NCBI RefSeq assembly: GCF_029714405.1
Contig: NZ_CP121650.1
Location: 1,679,001 to 1,743,000, forward strand
Direction of reading: 5' to 3'
Length of the DNA: 64,000 bases
From: Bradyrhizobium sp. CB82
Lineage (GTDB): Bacteria > Pseudomonadota > Alphaproteobacteria > Rhizobiales > Xanthobacteraceae
Numbering within the stretch: position 1 is the first letter of the stretch; every line of letters begins with the position of its first letter. The notes under the pieces are model-generated. The model had not been told where the DNA came from. It was given only the letters and a program-made list of their open reading frames with translations, and made no database searches. Shown in pieces: positions 32,537 to 42,928 of this stretch. Both the position numbers and the translations under genes were made by a program.

Positions 32537-33682
32537 TTAGCCGCCGCCTGCCACGTGGCCGATGACGCGCGTGCCCGTTTCTTGCCCAGCCAGCACGGCC
32601 TGCTTGGTGTTGACGGTCGGCACCGCCGACATGCCGGGGCGTAGCAGGCCGCTCAAACTGTGATCGTCGAGCACGATCTTCACCGGCACGCGCTGCACGA
32701 TCTTGGTGAAATTGCCGGTGGCGTTGTCAGGCGGCAGCAGCGCGAATTCCAGACCGCTCGCCGGCGACAGGCTGTCGACACGGCCGTGCAGCGTCTGATT
32801 GCGAAAACTATCGACGTGCAGTTGCACCGGCTGACCGGCGCGCACATGGGTGAGCTGCGTCTCCTTGAAGTTAGCGACGACATAGACCGCGTCCAGCGGC
32901 ACGACCGCCATCAACTGCGTGCCGGCTTGCACGAGCTGGCCAACCCGTAGCGAACGGGCGCCGACCGTGCCGTCCACCGGTGCGGTGATTTGGGTGTAGG
33001 AGAGATTGAGCGAGGCCTGCTCCGCGACGGCACGGGCGCGTTCGAGCTGTGCCACGGCCTTGGCGCGCTCGGTGGTGAGCACGTCGACCTTGCGCTGCGC
33101 GGCTGAGAGGCCTGATTTCGCGTGCTGCAATTGCGCGTCGCTGGCGCGGAGCGCGGCGTCGGTCTGCTGTGCGCGCTGGATCGTACCGGAACCCGACTTC
33201 ATCAGCTCGGCGTAACGCGCGCGCTCCTCCTGCGCGAATTTCAGATTGGCCTCTGCCGCAGCGACATCCGCCATGCTCTGTTCGATGATTGGCTGTTGCA
33301 GCTCGATCTGTGCATCGAGATTTCGCACCGAGGCCTCGCCGGCGGCAACGTCGGCGCGGGCCTGGTCGAGCGCAGCCTTGAAGTCGCGCTCGTCGATTCG
33401 CGCCAGCACCTGGCCCGCCCGAACCTTCTCATTGTCGCCGACCAGCACCTGGGCGATGTAGCCGGAGACCTTTGGCGCGATGATCGTGGAGTCCGCCTTC
33501 ACATAGGCGTCATCAGTGGATTCGAGATAGCGCCCGGTGGTCAGGTAGTCGTAGCCAAAATCGCCCGCTGCCGCGACGCCGAGCATCAGGGCGAGCGCGA
33601 TGGCTGCCCGCTTGATTGCCTGGCGCGACGGGCGAAGGCCGATTTTGGCAGTGGGTTCAGTGACATAAGCGACGTTCGACAT
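32537..33682 (-). CDS. emrA: HlyD-family membrane fusion protein (EmrA type)
   Basis: The 381-residue protein has one N-terminal transmembrane helix (AAIALALMLGVAAAGDFGYD), a split biotinyl-lipoyl domain (STDDAYVKADSTIIAPKVSGYI and APVDGTVGARSLRVGQ), a long coiled-coil hairpin (about 110-210) and a beta-barrel (VVANFKETQLTHVRAGQP). It bridges EmrB to an outer-membrane channel. It is the first gene of emrA-emrB-ahpD; 115 bases separate it from emrB. It is divergent from the LysR gene, whose dyad lies between them. Confidence 0.94.
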   Translation of the reverse strand: MSNVAYVTEPTAKIGLRPSRQAIKRAAIALALMLGVAAAGDFGYDYLTTGRYLESTDDAYVKADSTIIAPKVSGYIAQVLVGDNEKVRAGQVLARIDERDFKAALDQARADVAAGEASVRNLDAQIELQQPIIEQSMADVAAAEANLKFAQEERARYAELMKSGSGTIQRAQQTDAALRASDAQLQHAKSGLSAAQRKVDVLTTERAKAVAQLERARAVAEQASLNLSYTQITAPVDGTVGARSLRVGQLVQAGTQLMAVVPLDAVYVVANFKETQLTHVRAGQPVQLHVDSFRNQTLHGRVDSLSPASGLEFALLPPDNATGNFTKIVQRVPVKIVLDDHSLSGLLRPGMSAVPTVNTKQAVLAGQETGTRVIGHVAGGG

Positions 33683-33787
33683 GGCATCCTCACGACATTT
33701 CCGGGCGCCCCTTTGCGAAAGGAGGCGTCTTGTGACGGTAAGATGCGCTGTCCCGTCCATTGTGATAATCCCCAAAGAACTGGAAGC

Positions 33788-33810
33788 ATTATCCAGCCAC
33801 AGCGGATAAT
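33788..33810. promoter_or_regulatory. Operator-like dyad for the LysR regulator of emrAB
   Basis: ATTATCC at 33788-33794 and GGATAAT at 33804-33810 form a perfect 7-base inverted repeat with a 9-base spacer. A further GATAAT lies at 33764-33769. The dyad sits 14 bases before the lysR start and about 105 bases upstream of emrA. LysR proteins usually bind such dyads between divergent genes. Confidence 0.65.
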
Positions 33811-33824
33811 CGGAGGCCTCGATC

Positions 33825-34736
33825 ATGGACCGCTTCACCAGCCTCACGGCCTTCGTCCGGGTGGTCGAAAACGGCGGATTCTCCGCCGCCGCCCGCCGCC
33901 TCAACATGTCGACGACCATGGTGAGCAACCACGTCCAGGCGCTGGAGGACCGGCTCGGCGTGCGTCTCCTCAACCGCACGACGCGGAAAGTGAGCCTCAC
34001 CGAAATCGGCCAGGCCTATTACGACCGCTCGACCCAGATCCTCGCCGACCTCGAACAGGCCGACGACATCGCCGGCGCGCTGCAATCGACGCCGCGCGGC
34101 ACGCTCCGCGTCCACACCGCCACCCACATGGTGCCGTTCGTCGCGCCGGTGGTGGCCGAATTCCTGTCGGCTTATTCGGAGGTGAAGGTCGACCTGCGCA
34201 TGGGCGAGGCCAATGTCGACCTGATCGAGGAGGGCTATGACATCGCCTTGCGCATGACCTCGCCACCGGATTCAAGCCTGATCGTGCGAAGCCTCGCGAC
34301 CTGGCGGCACGTGCTGTGCTGTTCGCACGACTATCTCGACAAGCATGGACGCGTGCAGCAGCTCGATGAACTCGCCGGGCACAATTGCGGTCGTCATCTG
34401 AACTATCCGTTCGGCGACGAATGGCGCTTCCTCGATCGGAAGGGAACGCCGGCATCGGTGCGCATCTCAGGCAGCCTCATCACCAACAGCGGGGAGGCGT
34501 TGCGCGAAGTGGCGCTGGCGGGCGCTGCGGTCTGCCTGATGGCCGGATTTCTGATCAGTGACGACCTCGAAGCCGGCCGTCTGGTACGGCTGCTGCCTGA
34601 ATACCGAACGGTCGAACTCTCGATGAATGCGGTCTATCCGCATCGGCACCATTTGTCGGCGAAGGTCAGAACCTTCCTCGACATGCTGGTGCATCACAGT
34701 GCAGAGCAGCAAAAGCTGATCAACCCCTACTCCTAA
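33825..34736 (+). CDS. LysR-family transcriptional regulator
   Basis: The 303-residue protein has the winged helix at residues 1-60 (FVRVVENGGFSAAARRLNMS, LEDRLGVRLLNRTTRKVSLTE) and the periplasmic-binding-like sensor domain (GTLRVHTATHMVPFVAPVVAEF, VDLIEEGYDIALRM). It belongs to the DhaR/AaeR-like group often linked to efflux or redox genes. Divergence from emrAB-ahpD indicates control of the pump and itself. GGAGG lies nine bases before ATG 33825. Confidence 0.94.
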   Translation: MDRFTSLTAFVRVVENGGFSAAARRLNMSTTMVSNHVQALEDRLGVRLLNRTTRKVSLTEIGQAYYDRSTQILADLEQADDIAGALQSTPRGTLRVHTATHMVPFVAPVVAEFLSAYSEVKVDLRMGEANVDLIEEGYDIALRMTSPPDSSLIVRSLATWRHVLCCSHDYLDKHGRVQQLDELAGHNCGRHLNYPFGDEWRFLDRKGTPASVRISGSLITNSGEALREVALAGAAVCLMAGFLISDDLEAGRLVRLLPEYRTVELSMNAVYPHRHHLSAKVRTFLDMLVHHSAEQQKLINPYS

Positions 34737-34845
34737 AGCGGTGGGAGACGTGACGCCGGTTCCCCTGCATGGGCGCTTCCTGCGCCACGCATCAGAAGCC
34801 TTCGGCGGCGGTGCCTGTCCTCATTTTCGTGGACGCAGAGCCTCC

Positions 34846-37800
34846 TCAGGCAGCCCGGGCAGTTGCTGGCTGCGCCAGCAAGGATGCGACCTCGGCCTTG
34901 ACCTTCGCGATCGCGGCGTCCTTCACCGGCCCGTAGCCACGAATGTCCATCGGCGCCTTGGCGATGGCCACGAGATCAGGCAGATGCGCGGTGTCGAGCC
35001 GACCGAGCATCACGTCGATCAGTCCCTCGTACCAGGCGATCAGCTCGCGTTCCGCGCGCCGTTCGGCCGTGTAGCCGAACGGATCGAACGGCGTGCCGCG
35101 CAGCCTCTTTAGCCGGGCGAGCACGGAGAGCGGCATCTGGATCCATTGCCCGAAGGCGCGCTTGCGCGGACGGCCGCGTGCGTCCCGCTTTGCGGGGAGG
35201 AAGGGCGGCGCCAGATGATAGTTGACCCTGAAATCGCCGTCGAATTCGCGCTTCAGAGTGTCGAGGAAGCCGGTCTGCATATGCAGGCGAGCCACCTCGT
35301 ATTCGTCCTTGTAGGCCATCAGCTTGAACAGGGAGCGCACGACCGCGTCGGTTAGCGCAGCGTTGCCAAACCTGGATTCGGCGCGGCGAACCTTCGCGAT
35401 CATCGCCCGATAGCGCGCCGCATACGCCGCGTCCTGATACGCAGTCAGGAATTCGGCACGACGGTCAATCATCTGATCGAGCGTCTCGGCGGCAGGAGAG
35501 CCTTCTGGCTTGGGAAGAGAATCCGGATCGGCCGCGGCGATCCGGCCCCAGGCAAAAGCCTGCTTGTTGCGCTCGACCGAGACGCCGTTGAGCTCGATCG
35601 CGCGGAGCAGCGCTTGCAGCGAGACCGGCACCAGTCCCTGCTGCCAGCCAAAGCCGAGCATGATGATGTTGGCATAGACGGCATCGCCGAGCAGGCGTTC
35701 GGCCAGAGCGTTCGCGTTGATGGTGTCGAGGTTGGTCTCGCCGATGACCTGGCGGATCGCGCGCAGGCGGGCGGGCGAGGCGAGATCGGCGTCGCGGAAG
35801 CGGACGACGTCGCCGGTCGGCATCTCCGCCGTGTTGATCGCGGCGCGCGTGCCGCGGCGATAGGTGCCGGAGGCCTTTGGCGAGGAGCTGACGACGAGGT
35901 CGCAGCCGATCAGCGCATCGGCGGCGCCCTGATCGATGCGCACCTGATGCAAGGCCTCCGGGCTCGCGGCGAGACGGATGTAGCTCAGCACGGGGCCAAA
36001 TTTCTGCGCAAAGCCGGTGAAATCGAGAACCGAGACGCTGCGGCGTTCGAGATGCGCGGCCATGCCGATCAGCGCGCCGACCGTAATCACGCCGGTGCCG
36101 CCGACGCCGGTGACGAGCAGGTCGTAGGGGCGGTCGAGTGTTGCAGGTGCGGGCAGGGGAAGGGTGGCCGCACGGCCTGTCGCGTCAATGCTGCTTGCGG
36201 TCTTCGCCCGGCGCGTGGCACCCTCGACGGTCACAAAACTCGGACAAAAGCCGTTGAGGCAGGAAAAATCCTTGTTGCAGGCCGACAGGTTGATCTGGCG
36301 CTTTCGGCCGAACGGCGTGTCCTTCGGCTCGACGCTCAGGCAGTTGGACTCGACCGAGCAATCGCCACAGCCCTCGCAGACGAGGTCGTTGATGTAGGCA
36401 AAGCGCTTCGGATCGGTCATCTGGCCGCGCTTGCGCCGGCGGCGCTTCTCGGTGGCGCAGGTCTGCTGATAGATCAGCACCGAGACTCCGGGGATCTCGC
36501 GCAGCTCGCGCTGCACCGCGTCCATCTCCTCGCGCGGATGGATGGTCACGCCGCTGGGCAAATCGGCCGGGGAAAACTGCGCGGGATCGTCCGACACCAG
36601 CGCGATGCGAAAGACGCCTTCGGCGCGAAGGCTGTGCGCGATCGCGAGCACGCTGACGGGGCCGTCGACCGGCTGGCCGCCGGTCATCGCCACCGCGTCG
36701 TTGAACAGGATCTTGTAGGTGATGTTGGCTTTCGCGGCGATCGCCTGCCGGATCGCCATCGAGCCGGAGTGATAGTAGGTGCCTTCGCCGAGATTCTGGA
36801 ACACGTGTCTGTGGCCGGTGAACCTTGACGACGCCGCCCAGTTCACGCCTTCGCCGCCCATCTGGATCAGCGACGAGGTCTCGCGGTCCATCCAGCTCGC
36901 CATGAAATGGCAGCCGATTCCGGCCAGCGCCTTGGAGCCTTCGGGGACTTTCGTGGACGTGTTGTGCGGGCAGCCCGAGCAGAAATAGGGCGTACGCGTC
37001 GCGCCGCTCACGGTGATCACGCGCTGTGCCTCCGGCGACAGCGCGGCCGCACGCGCGGCGAGGTTCAGTCCAGGAAACATCGGGTCGAGCCGCCGCGCCA
37101 AAACGCCGGCGAGTGCGCGTGGCGACAGTTCACCGGTCCAGGAGATCAGCCGCGCCCCTCGCTCGTCGTGCTTGCCGACCATGCGCTCCGGCTTTGCGCC
37201 GGGATAGTCGTAGAAATATTCCTTGAACTGGCTCTCGATGATGCCGCGCTTTTCCTCGACGACCAGGATCTCGCGCTTGCCCGTCACGAACTCCATGGCA
37301 TCGTGCAGCGCCAGCGGCCAGACCATGCCGACCTTGTAGATGTCGATGCCGATGTTGCGGCAGGCGGCTTCATCGAGCCCCATCAGCCGCAGCGCCTCCA
37401 TCAAATCGAGATGCGCCTTGCCTGTCGTGACGATGCCGTAGGTCGCGTGCGGAATGTCGTAGATGTGCCGGTCGATCGGATTGGCCTTTGCGAAGGCGTA
37501 GACCGCGTGCTTCTTCGCCTCCAGCCGCTCCTCGATCTGCGGTCCCGGCAGATCCGGCCAGCGATAGTGCAGGCCGCCCGGCGGCGGCGTGAAGTCGGGC
37601 GCGCGGAAGTTGCGCGGCGGACGCAGCGTGACGGAGGCGCCGGATTCCACGATCTCCGAGATCGCCTTGAAGCCGACCCACATGCCGGAGAAGCGGCTCA
37701 GCGCGTAGCCATATTCGCCGAACTCCAGATATTCGCTGACGCTGGCCGGATGCAGTGTCGGCATGAACCAGCTCATGAAGGCGACGTCGGACTGGTGCGG

Positions 37801-38277
37801 CATCGAGGAGGAGACGCAGCCATGGTCGTCGCCGGCGATCACCAGCACGCCGCCATGCGGCGAGGAGCCGTAGGCGTTACCGTGCTTCAGCGCGTCCCCG
37901 GAGCGGTCGACGCCGGGGCCCTTGCCGTACCAGAGCCCGAACACGCCCTGCACCTCGCGCTCGGCTTGAGTCTCGACCTGCTGCGAGCCGAGCACGGCGG
38001 TCGCGGCGAGATCTTCGTTCACCGCGGGCAGAAACTCGATGCGATCTCTGTTCAGGCGCTCCTTGATCCGCCACAGTTCGAGGTCGACGCCGCCGAGTGG
38101 CGAGCCGCGATAGCCGGAGATGAAGCCCGCGGTGTTCAGCCCCGCGGCGCGATCGCGCCGTGCCTGCTCGAGTGCGATGCGGACGATCGCCTGCGTGCCC
38201 GTGAGAAAGATGCGGCCGTCCTCGCGGTCGTAGCGGTCGGAGAGCTCGTAAACGTCGAGTGATGAAATGGCGTCCAT
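34846..38277 (-). CDS. Indolepyruvate ferredoxin oxidoreductase, fused single-chain form
   Basis: The 1143-residue protein joins the IorA-like and IorB-like parts. Early it shows GFISGYRGSPLGGVD (pyrimidine domain) and the ThDP-binding MGGEGVNWAA followed by ILFNDAVAMTGGQPV. In the middle are iron-sulfur ligands CEGCGDCSVESNC and CNKDFSC. The C-terminal part begins LLVTGVGGTGVITVG, the gamma-domain. It oxidatively decarboxylates aryl pyruvates from aromatic amino acids to aryl-acetyl-CoA with ferredoxin reduction. It is divergent from an Lrp/AsnC regulator, the usual partner. Length and motifs are normal. Confidence 0.95.
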   Translation of the reverse strand: MDAISSLDVYELSDRYDREDGRIFLTGTQAIVRIALEQARRDRAAGLNTAGFISGYRGSPLGGVDLELWRIKERLNRDRIEFLPAVNEDLAATAVLGSQQVETQAEREVQGVFGLWYGKGPGVDRSGDALKHGNAYGSSPHGGVLVIAGDDHGCVSSSMPHQSDVAFMSWFMPTLHPASVSEYLEFGEYGYALSRFSGMWVGFKAISEIVESGASVTLRPPRNFRAPDFTPPPGGLHYRWPDLPGPQIEERLEAKKHAVYAFAKANPIDRHIYDIPHATYGIVTTGKAHLDLMEALRLMGLDEAACRNIGIDIYKVGMVWPLALHDAMEFVTGKREILVVEEKRGIIESQFKEYFYDYPGAKPERMVGKHDERGARLISWTGELSPRALAGVLARRLDPMFPGLNLAARAAALSPEAQRVITVSGATRTPYFCSGCPHNTSTKVPEGSKALAGIGCHFMASWMDRETSSLIQMGGEGVNWAASSRFTGHRHVFQNLGEGTYYHSGSMAIRQAIAAKANITYKILFNDAVAMTGGQPVDGPVSVLAIAHSLRAEGVFRIALVSDDPAQFSPADLPSGVTIHPREEMDAVQRELREIPGVSVLIYQQTCATEKRRRRKRGQMTDPKRFAYINDLVCEGCGDCSVESNCLSVEPKDTPFGRKRQINLSACNKDFSCLNGFCPSFVTVEGATRRAKTASSIDATGRAATLPLPAPATLDRPYDLLVTGVGGTGVITVGALIGMAAHLERRSVSVLDFTGFAQKFGPVLSYIRLAASPEALHQVRIDQGAADALIGCDLVVSSSPKASGTYRRGTRAAINTAEMPTGDVVRFRDADLASPARLRAIRQVIGETNLDTINANALAERLLGDAVYANIIMLGFGWQQGLVPVSLQALLRAIELNGVSVERNKQAFAWGRIAAADPDSLPKPEGSPAAETLDQMIDRRAEFLTAYQDAAYAARYRAMIAKVRRAESRFGNAALTDAVVRSLFKLMAYKDEYEVARLHMQTGFLDTLKREFDGDFRVNYHLAPPFLPAKRDARGRPRKRAFGQWIQMPLSVLARLKRLRGTPFDPFGYTAERRAERELIAWYEGLIDVMLGRLDTAHLPDLVAIAKAPMDIRGYGPVKDAAIAKVKAEVASLLAQPATARAA

Positions 38278-38430
38278 GGCGGACCTCGCGTGCCGTCCCT
38301 GCCGGATAGGGAAGGTTAGTCCCTGATGGCTGGTAGGTCTTACCTATTCATCCCGTTTAGATGCCGATTTCGGTAGATTTTTGCATAAATATAGCTTCTG
38401 TGGTAAATTCATCCGAATTGGAGTGCCTCC
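38278..38430. promoter_or_regulatory. Divergent promoter region between the oxidoreductase and Lrp genes
   Basis: Bases 38340-38415 are clearly richer in A+T than the surroundings (TTTTTGCATAAATATAGC), as expected for an Lrp/AsnC-bound control region. I cannot define a single operator from one copy. Confidence 0.5.
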
Positions 38431-38886
38431 ATGATCGAAGAGCAGGACTCGCGGATTCTCGCCCATCTTCAGAAGGATGGCCGCGCCACCAACCAGCAGC
38501 TTGCCGATGAGATTGGCATGTCGACCTCGGCATGCTGGCGCCGGGTGCGCGCGCTGGAGGAGGCCGGAATCATCCAGGGCTATGCGGCGCTGGTCGCGCG
38601 CGAGCGGGCGGGGTTTGCAATGTCAGCGGTCCTGCATGTCTCGCTGGAGCGGCACGATGCAAAATTCGTCGACGAGTTCGTCTCGCGGGTGACGAAGCGC
38701 CGCGAGGTGCTGGAGTGCTTTGCGACGACAGGCGATGCCGACTATCACCTGCGCGTCGTGGTGCAGGACATGGCAGCCTACAACAAATTCCTCGACGAGT
38801 TCATGTTCCGGATTCCCGGCATCCGCTACGTCCGGAGCAACGTGATCCTCAAGGAGATCAAGACCGGCGTGGCGCTGCCGTTTTGA
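38431..38886 (+). CDS. Lrp/AsnC-family transcriptional regulator
   Basis: The 151-residue protein has the helix-turn-helix (QDSRILAHLQKDGRATNQQL, ADEIGMSTSACWRRVRALE) and the RAM effector domain (VSLERHDAKFVDEF, VLECFATTGDADYHLRVV). It probably senses an amino acid and controls the divergent indolepyruvate oxidoreductase gene. Length is typical. GGAG lies nine bases before ATG 38431. Confidence 0.94.
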   Translation: MIEEQDSRILAHLQKDGRATNQQLADEIGMSTSACWRRVRALEEAGIIQGYAALVARERAGFAMSAVLHVSLERHDAKFVDEFVSRVTKRREVLECFATTGDADYHLRVVVQDMAAYNKFLDEFMFRIPGIRYVRSNVILKEIKTGVALPF

Positions 38887-38921
38887 GAGGGCGCTCACAG
38901 CACTGCGGTATCGGGCGAGCT

Positions 38922-39010
38922 TTACTGCCCGTCCCGCACAAACCGGTTGCGCAGGGTGCCGATGCCGGTGATCGCGATCTCCACGACGTCGCCATGCCTG
39001 ATGTCGGGCG
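38922..39010 (-). pseudogene. C-terminal remnant of a fumarylacetoacetate hydrolase-family gene
   Basis: Reading leftwards to the TAA at 38922-38924 gives PDIRHGDVVEIAITGIGTL then RNRFVRDGQ, the closing strand pair of FAH-family enzymes. The upstream frame has no family similarity and the catalytic part is gone. It lies immediately after the Lrp gene in convergent orientation. Confidence 0.75.
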
Positions 39011-39064
39011 ACGCGCCAGGGCGGCGCTGACGCGCGTGAGGTGACCGGCCGAGACGATCGGCAT

Positions 39065-39370
39065 AGCGTTCCTTCGATGCCCGCCATTGGCGGGCGTTGG
39101 TTGTTGAGCGTCATCGTCTCAAAACGCAGGCGCGATATCAATCTCCCGTAAACCAAATCAGGGCTGCAAATTCGTAAAGGAGCCGTGCGAGCAAGCCGCC
39201 CACCGGCGTGAGAGTCCGCTTCCACCGTAGTTTTGCGAGGGGTTTTGCATCGTTCGTTCGCTGCTCGTTCACTTTGATTGCGGGTTTGCAGGCCGCAATA
39301 ACGACCACTTAGGCGATAGTCTCCGATAAAGTTCCCGGAAAAACGGCAGGAATGCCCAGGAGATGAGACC
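39065..39370. other. Intergenic region upstream of the GAF-GGDEF-EAL gene
   Basis: These 306 bases contain no supported gene. The last 15 bases hold AGGAGATGAG, the ribosome-binding site of the following TTG start. The centre is moderately A+T-rich (GGCGATAGTCTCCGATAAAG) and may hold the promoter. Confidence 0.5.
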
Positions 39371-42300
39371 TTGCAGACGACCCTCGCGCGCACATTTGCA
39401 GCGTTGAGCGCCATCAACGAAGCGATCCTGTATGCGAGATCGCCGGACGAGCTGTACCAGAAGGTCTGCGACGCCGGGTTTTCGAGCGGGGACTTTTTGG
39501 CGGTCTCGGTGTTCCTGGTCGAGCCGGATGGACGGCGGCTGCGCTTTGCGGCCGGCCGCGGCGAGGACGTCGCCCGGCTGCGGTCTATCGACATCACGAC
39601 CGAGGAAGGCACGCCGGAAGGATCAGGCGTCGGCGCTGAGGCGTTCCGCACGCAGCAGCTCTGCATCAGCAACGACTTCCTGAACGATCCGCGTTCGCTG
39701 GCCTGGCGCGAAGGCGCCATCAAGGCCGGCGTCGGTGCGGCCGCGGCGCTGCCGCTGATCTGCAACGGGAAGAGCGTAGGCGTGCTGTTCGCCTCGCGCA
39801 CCGAGCCCGGATCGCTCGACGAGCAGATGGTCTCGCTGTTCACGCGCATGTCGGAGAACGTCGGCTTCGCGCTCGAGAATTTTGCGCGCGACGAGGAGAG
39901 GGCACGGATCGCCGCCGAGGAGGAACGGCTGGCGCGGATGTATGCCGCGCTCAGCGCCACCAACGAGGCGATCCTGCGCGCGCGATCGCGTGCCGAGCTG
40001 TTCGATCTGGTCTGCGAGGCGACCGTGCATGGCGCCAAGTTCGCCTCGACCACGATCTTCGTGGCCGATCATGAGGCCGAACTGCTCCGTGTCGCGTCAA
40101 GTTGTGGGCCGCATGCGGATGACTTGCGCCGCTATACCTTCGCCACGTCCGACAAGGTGCCGGAGGGGCGAGGGCTGACCGGAACGGCCTTCCGGACCTG
40201 CCAGACCTGTGTCAGCAACGACGTCCTGGCGGACGAGCGCATCAAGCCATGGCACGAGAGCGCGCGTCGCGCCGGCATACATTCTTCAGCCGCCTTGCCG
40301 CTGTTCAACGGCAACAGGGTTGAAGGTGCCTTCCTCTTCAATGCCGTGGAGCGCGACACATTCACTCCCGAGTTCGTCGAGCTGCTCCAGCGGCTGCAGG
40401 CGAACGTGGCCTTTGCGCTGGAAAATCTCGACCGCACGGAGGAGAAGGCGCGGGCCGACAGGCAGCGCGACAGGCTGAGCGGCATGTTCGAGGCGCTGTG
40501 CGCGACCAACGAAGCCATCATGCGCGCCAAGACGCGCGAGGAGCTGTTCGAGGTGGCCTGCCAGGCCGCCGTCCTCGGCGGCATGTTCGCCTCGGCCACC
40601 ATCGCGATCATGGATCCGAAGCGCGAATTCGTCCGCGTCGTCGCGGCCAAGGGACCCAAGCACGACGCGACGATAGGCCGGATCTGCGTCATCTCCGCCG
40701 ATCACCCCGAGGGCCGCGGCCTGATCGGGGCGTCCGTGCGGGCTCGCAAGCCCTGCGTGATGAACGACTATCTGAACGATCCGCGTTCCGAACATTGGCG
40801 CAGCAAGGCGATCGACGACGGCACTCGTGCGGCTGCCAGCTTCCCGCTTCTGCAAGCCGGTCGCGAGCCGATCGGCATCCTGCTGTTCCTGGCCCCCGAG
40901 GAAAACACGTTCACGCCCGACCTCGTCGAGCTGCTGGCGCGCCTCGCCGAAAACGTTGCCTTCGCGCTCGACAATTTCGACCGCGCCGAAGAGAAGGCTC
41001 GTACCGAGGAGCAGAAGGAGCGCCTGACGCTCATGTTCGCGGCGCTGAGCGCGACCAACGAGGCGATCATGCGGGCGAAGTCCCGTGCCGAGTTGTACGA
41101 GCTGGTCTGCCAAGCGGCGGTGCTCGGCGGCAAGTTCACCTCGACCACCATCGCGCTCGCCAGGAGCGACAGCGACCACCTCGAGATTGTCGCTACTGCG
41201 GGTCCATCCTCCGAGGCGACGCGGAACGTCAGGCTGTCCATCGACGCCGCGCGCCCCGAAGGCCGTGGCATGAGCGGTACGGCGTTCCGTACCCGGAAAC
41301 CCTGCATCAGCAACGACTATCTGAACGACGACCGGGTCGCCGCGTTCCATGCCATCATCCGCAACCACCGGGCACGGTCGGGTGCCGCATTCCCGCTGAT
41401 CGCGCACGATCAGGCCGTCGGCGTCATGATCTACATGTCGACCGAGCACGCGGCATTCACCGGCGAGTTCGTCGAGTTGCTCCAGCGCCTCGCCGACAAC
41501 GTCTCCTTTGCCATGGAGAATTTCGATCGCGCCGACGAGAAGAACAAGGCCGACGAGCGCATCGAATATCTGGCGTCCCATGACAGCCTGACCAAGCTGC
41601 CGAACCGCGAGACGTTCAACGGACTCTTGCGCGCAGCAATCGATACGGCGCAGCGCCACGAGCACCGGTTCGCCCTGCTGTTCATCGACCTCGACCGGTT
41701 CAAGGTCATCAACGATTCGCTCGGCCACGAGGCCGGCGACCTGCTCCTGTTCGAAGTCGCCGGTCGCCTGCGCAGCGCGCTGCGGACGAGCGACGTGATA
41801 GCGCGGCTCGGCGGCGACGAGTTCGTGGTCATCCTCGACCAGTGCGGCAAGATCGACGACGTCCAGCGCATCGCAACTGGCCTTCTAACGACCCTCGCGC
41901 AGCCGATGGAGCTTGCCGGTCACGAGTGTCACACCACGGCCTCGATCGGCATCGCGATGTATCCGGCCAATGGCGCCGACGCGCAGACGCTGACCAAGAA
42001 CGCCGACATGGCGATGTATCTCGCCAAGGAAGACGGCAAGAACGGCTACCGCTTCTTCTCCAACGAAGTAAAGACGCAGTCGATCGAGCGGCTGTCGCTG
42101 GAAAGCGCGCTCCGCAGGGCGCTGGAGCGCGAGCAGTTCACGCTGAACTACCAGCCCAAGGTGGACATGGGGACCGGCCAGATCACCGGCGTCGAGGCGC
42201 TGCTGCGCTGGACGCATCCCGAGCTCGGCAGCATATCGCCCGCGCAGTTCATCCCGCTCGCCGAAGAGACCGGCCTGATCGTTCCGATCGGCCGCTGGGT

Positions 42301-42928
42301 GCTGAAGGAGGCCTGTGCGCAGGCCATGGCCTGGCAGCGCAGCGGCCTCTTGCCGCTGTCGATGGCGGTCAACCTGTCGCCGCGGCAGTTCGCCGACGAG
42401 CACCTGTTGCAGGACGTCGACGAGGCGCTCGCGGCGAGCGGCATGTCGCCCGTGCTGCTCCAGCTCGAAGTCACCGAGAGCATGATGATGCGCAACGTCG
42501 GTCGCGCGTTGAAGGTGCTCGACGCCATTCAGAGCCGTGGCATTCGCCTCGCCATCGACGATTTCGGCACCGGCTATTCGTCGATGTCGCTGATGAAGCA
42601 TTTCCCGATCGACACCATCAAGATCGACCGCTCGTTCGTGCGCGACCTGCCGCATGACAGCGAGGATCAGGCGATCGCGCAGGCGATCATCAGCATGGGC
42701 AAGACCCTCGGCATGACAGTGGTCGCCGAGGGCGTCGAGAATGCCGAGCAGGTGGCGTTCCTGCGCACCCATGGCTGCGACGAAATGCAGGGCTACCTGA
42801 TCGCCAAGCCGCTGCCGGCGCGGCAGATGGCCGAGCTGCTGCGGCCCAAGGCGCCGCCGCTCCAGCCCGGGCAGGACACAGGCGACGAAACGGATGCCGC
42901 CTCACGGCTGAAACGCGCTGTCGTCTGA
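39371..42928 (+). CDS. Cyclic-di-GMP enzyme with four tandem GAF domains, GGDEF and EAL
   Basis: The 1185-residue soluble protein has four GAF repeats (about 8-180, 189-363, 372-546, 555-727) with a 183-residue period for the last three; each opens with an (F/L)xALxAxNEAI helix and contains a (C)xSNDxLxD-type strand. A diguanylate cyclase domain follows (about 733-895) with intact GGDEF at 815-819, then a phosphodiesterase domain (about 910-1160) with [29 protein letters not shown] and EGVENAEQ. Both catalytic sites look active. No membrane segment is present. Start is TTG 39371 with a strong AGGAG. Its 3' end overlaps the next convergent gene by 27 bases. Confidence 0.95.
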   Translation: MQTTLARTFAALSAINEAILYARSPDELYQKVCDAGFSSGDFLAVSVFLVEPDGRRLRFAAGRGEDVARLRSIDITTEEGTPEGSGVGAEAFRTQQLCISNDFLNDPRSLAWREGAIKAGVGAAAALPLICNGKSVGVLFASRTEPGSLDEQMVSLFTRMSENVGFALENFARDEERARIAAEEERLARMYAALSATNEAILRARSRAELFDLVCEATVHGAKFASTTIFVADHEAELLRVASSCGPHADDLRRYTFATSDKVPEGRGLTGTAFRTCQTCVSNDVLADERIKPWHESARRAGIHSSAALPLFNGNRVEGAFLFNAVERDTFTPEFVELLQRLQANVAFALENLDRTEEKARADRQRDRLSGMFEALCATNEAIMRAKTREELFEVACQAAVLGGMFASATIAIMDPKREFVRVVAAKGPKHDATIGRICVISADHPEGRGLIGASVRARKPCVMNDYLNDPRSEHWRSKAIDDGTRAAASFPLLQAGREPIGILLFLAPEENTFTPDLVELLARLAENVAFALDNFDRAEEKARTEEQKERLTLMFAALSATNEAIMRAKSRAELYELVCQAAVLGGKFTSTTIALARSDSDHLEIVATAGPSSEATRNVRLSIDAARPEGRGMSGTAFRTRKPCISNDYLNDDRVAAFHAIIRNHRARSGAAFPLIAHDQAVGVMIYMSTEHAAFTGEFVELLQRLADNVSFAMENFDRADEKNKADERIEYLASHDSLTKLPNRETFNGLLRAAIDTAQRHEHRFALLFIDLDRFKVINDSLGHEAGDLLLFEVAGRLRSALRTSDVIARLGGDEFVVILDQCGKIDDVQRIATGLLTTLAQPMELAGHECHTTASIGIAMYPANGADAQTLTKNADMAMYLAKEDGKNGYRFFSNEVKTQSIERLSLESALRRALEREQFTLNYQPKVDMGTGQITGVEALLRWTHPELGSISPAQFIPLAEETGLIVPIGRWVLKEACAQAMAWQRSGLLPLSMAVNLSPRQFADEHLLQDVDEALAASGMSPVLLQLEVTESMMMRNVGRALKVLDAIQSRGIRLAIDDFGTGYSSMSLMKHFPIDTIKIDRSFVRDLPHDSEDQAIAQAIISMGKTLGMTVVAEGVENAEQVAFLRTHGCDEMQGYLIAKPLPARQMAELLRPKAPPLQPGQDTGDETDAASRLKRAVV

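Noticed and set aside
36907..38262. 451-codon plus-strand frame opposite the indolepyruvate oxidoreductase
   Set aside because: Antisense shadow; the oxidoreductase motifs on the minus strand are complete.
39371..41560. Periodic 549-bp DNA repetition considered as a tandem-repeat or CRISPR-like array
   Set aside because: The period corresponds exactly to GAF protein domains in one open frame; no short direct repeats with spacers are present, here or elsewhere in the window.
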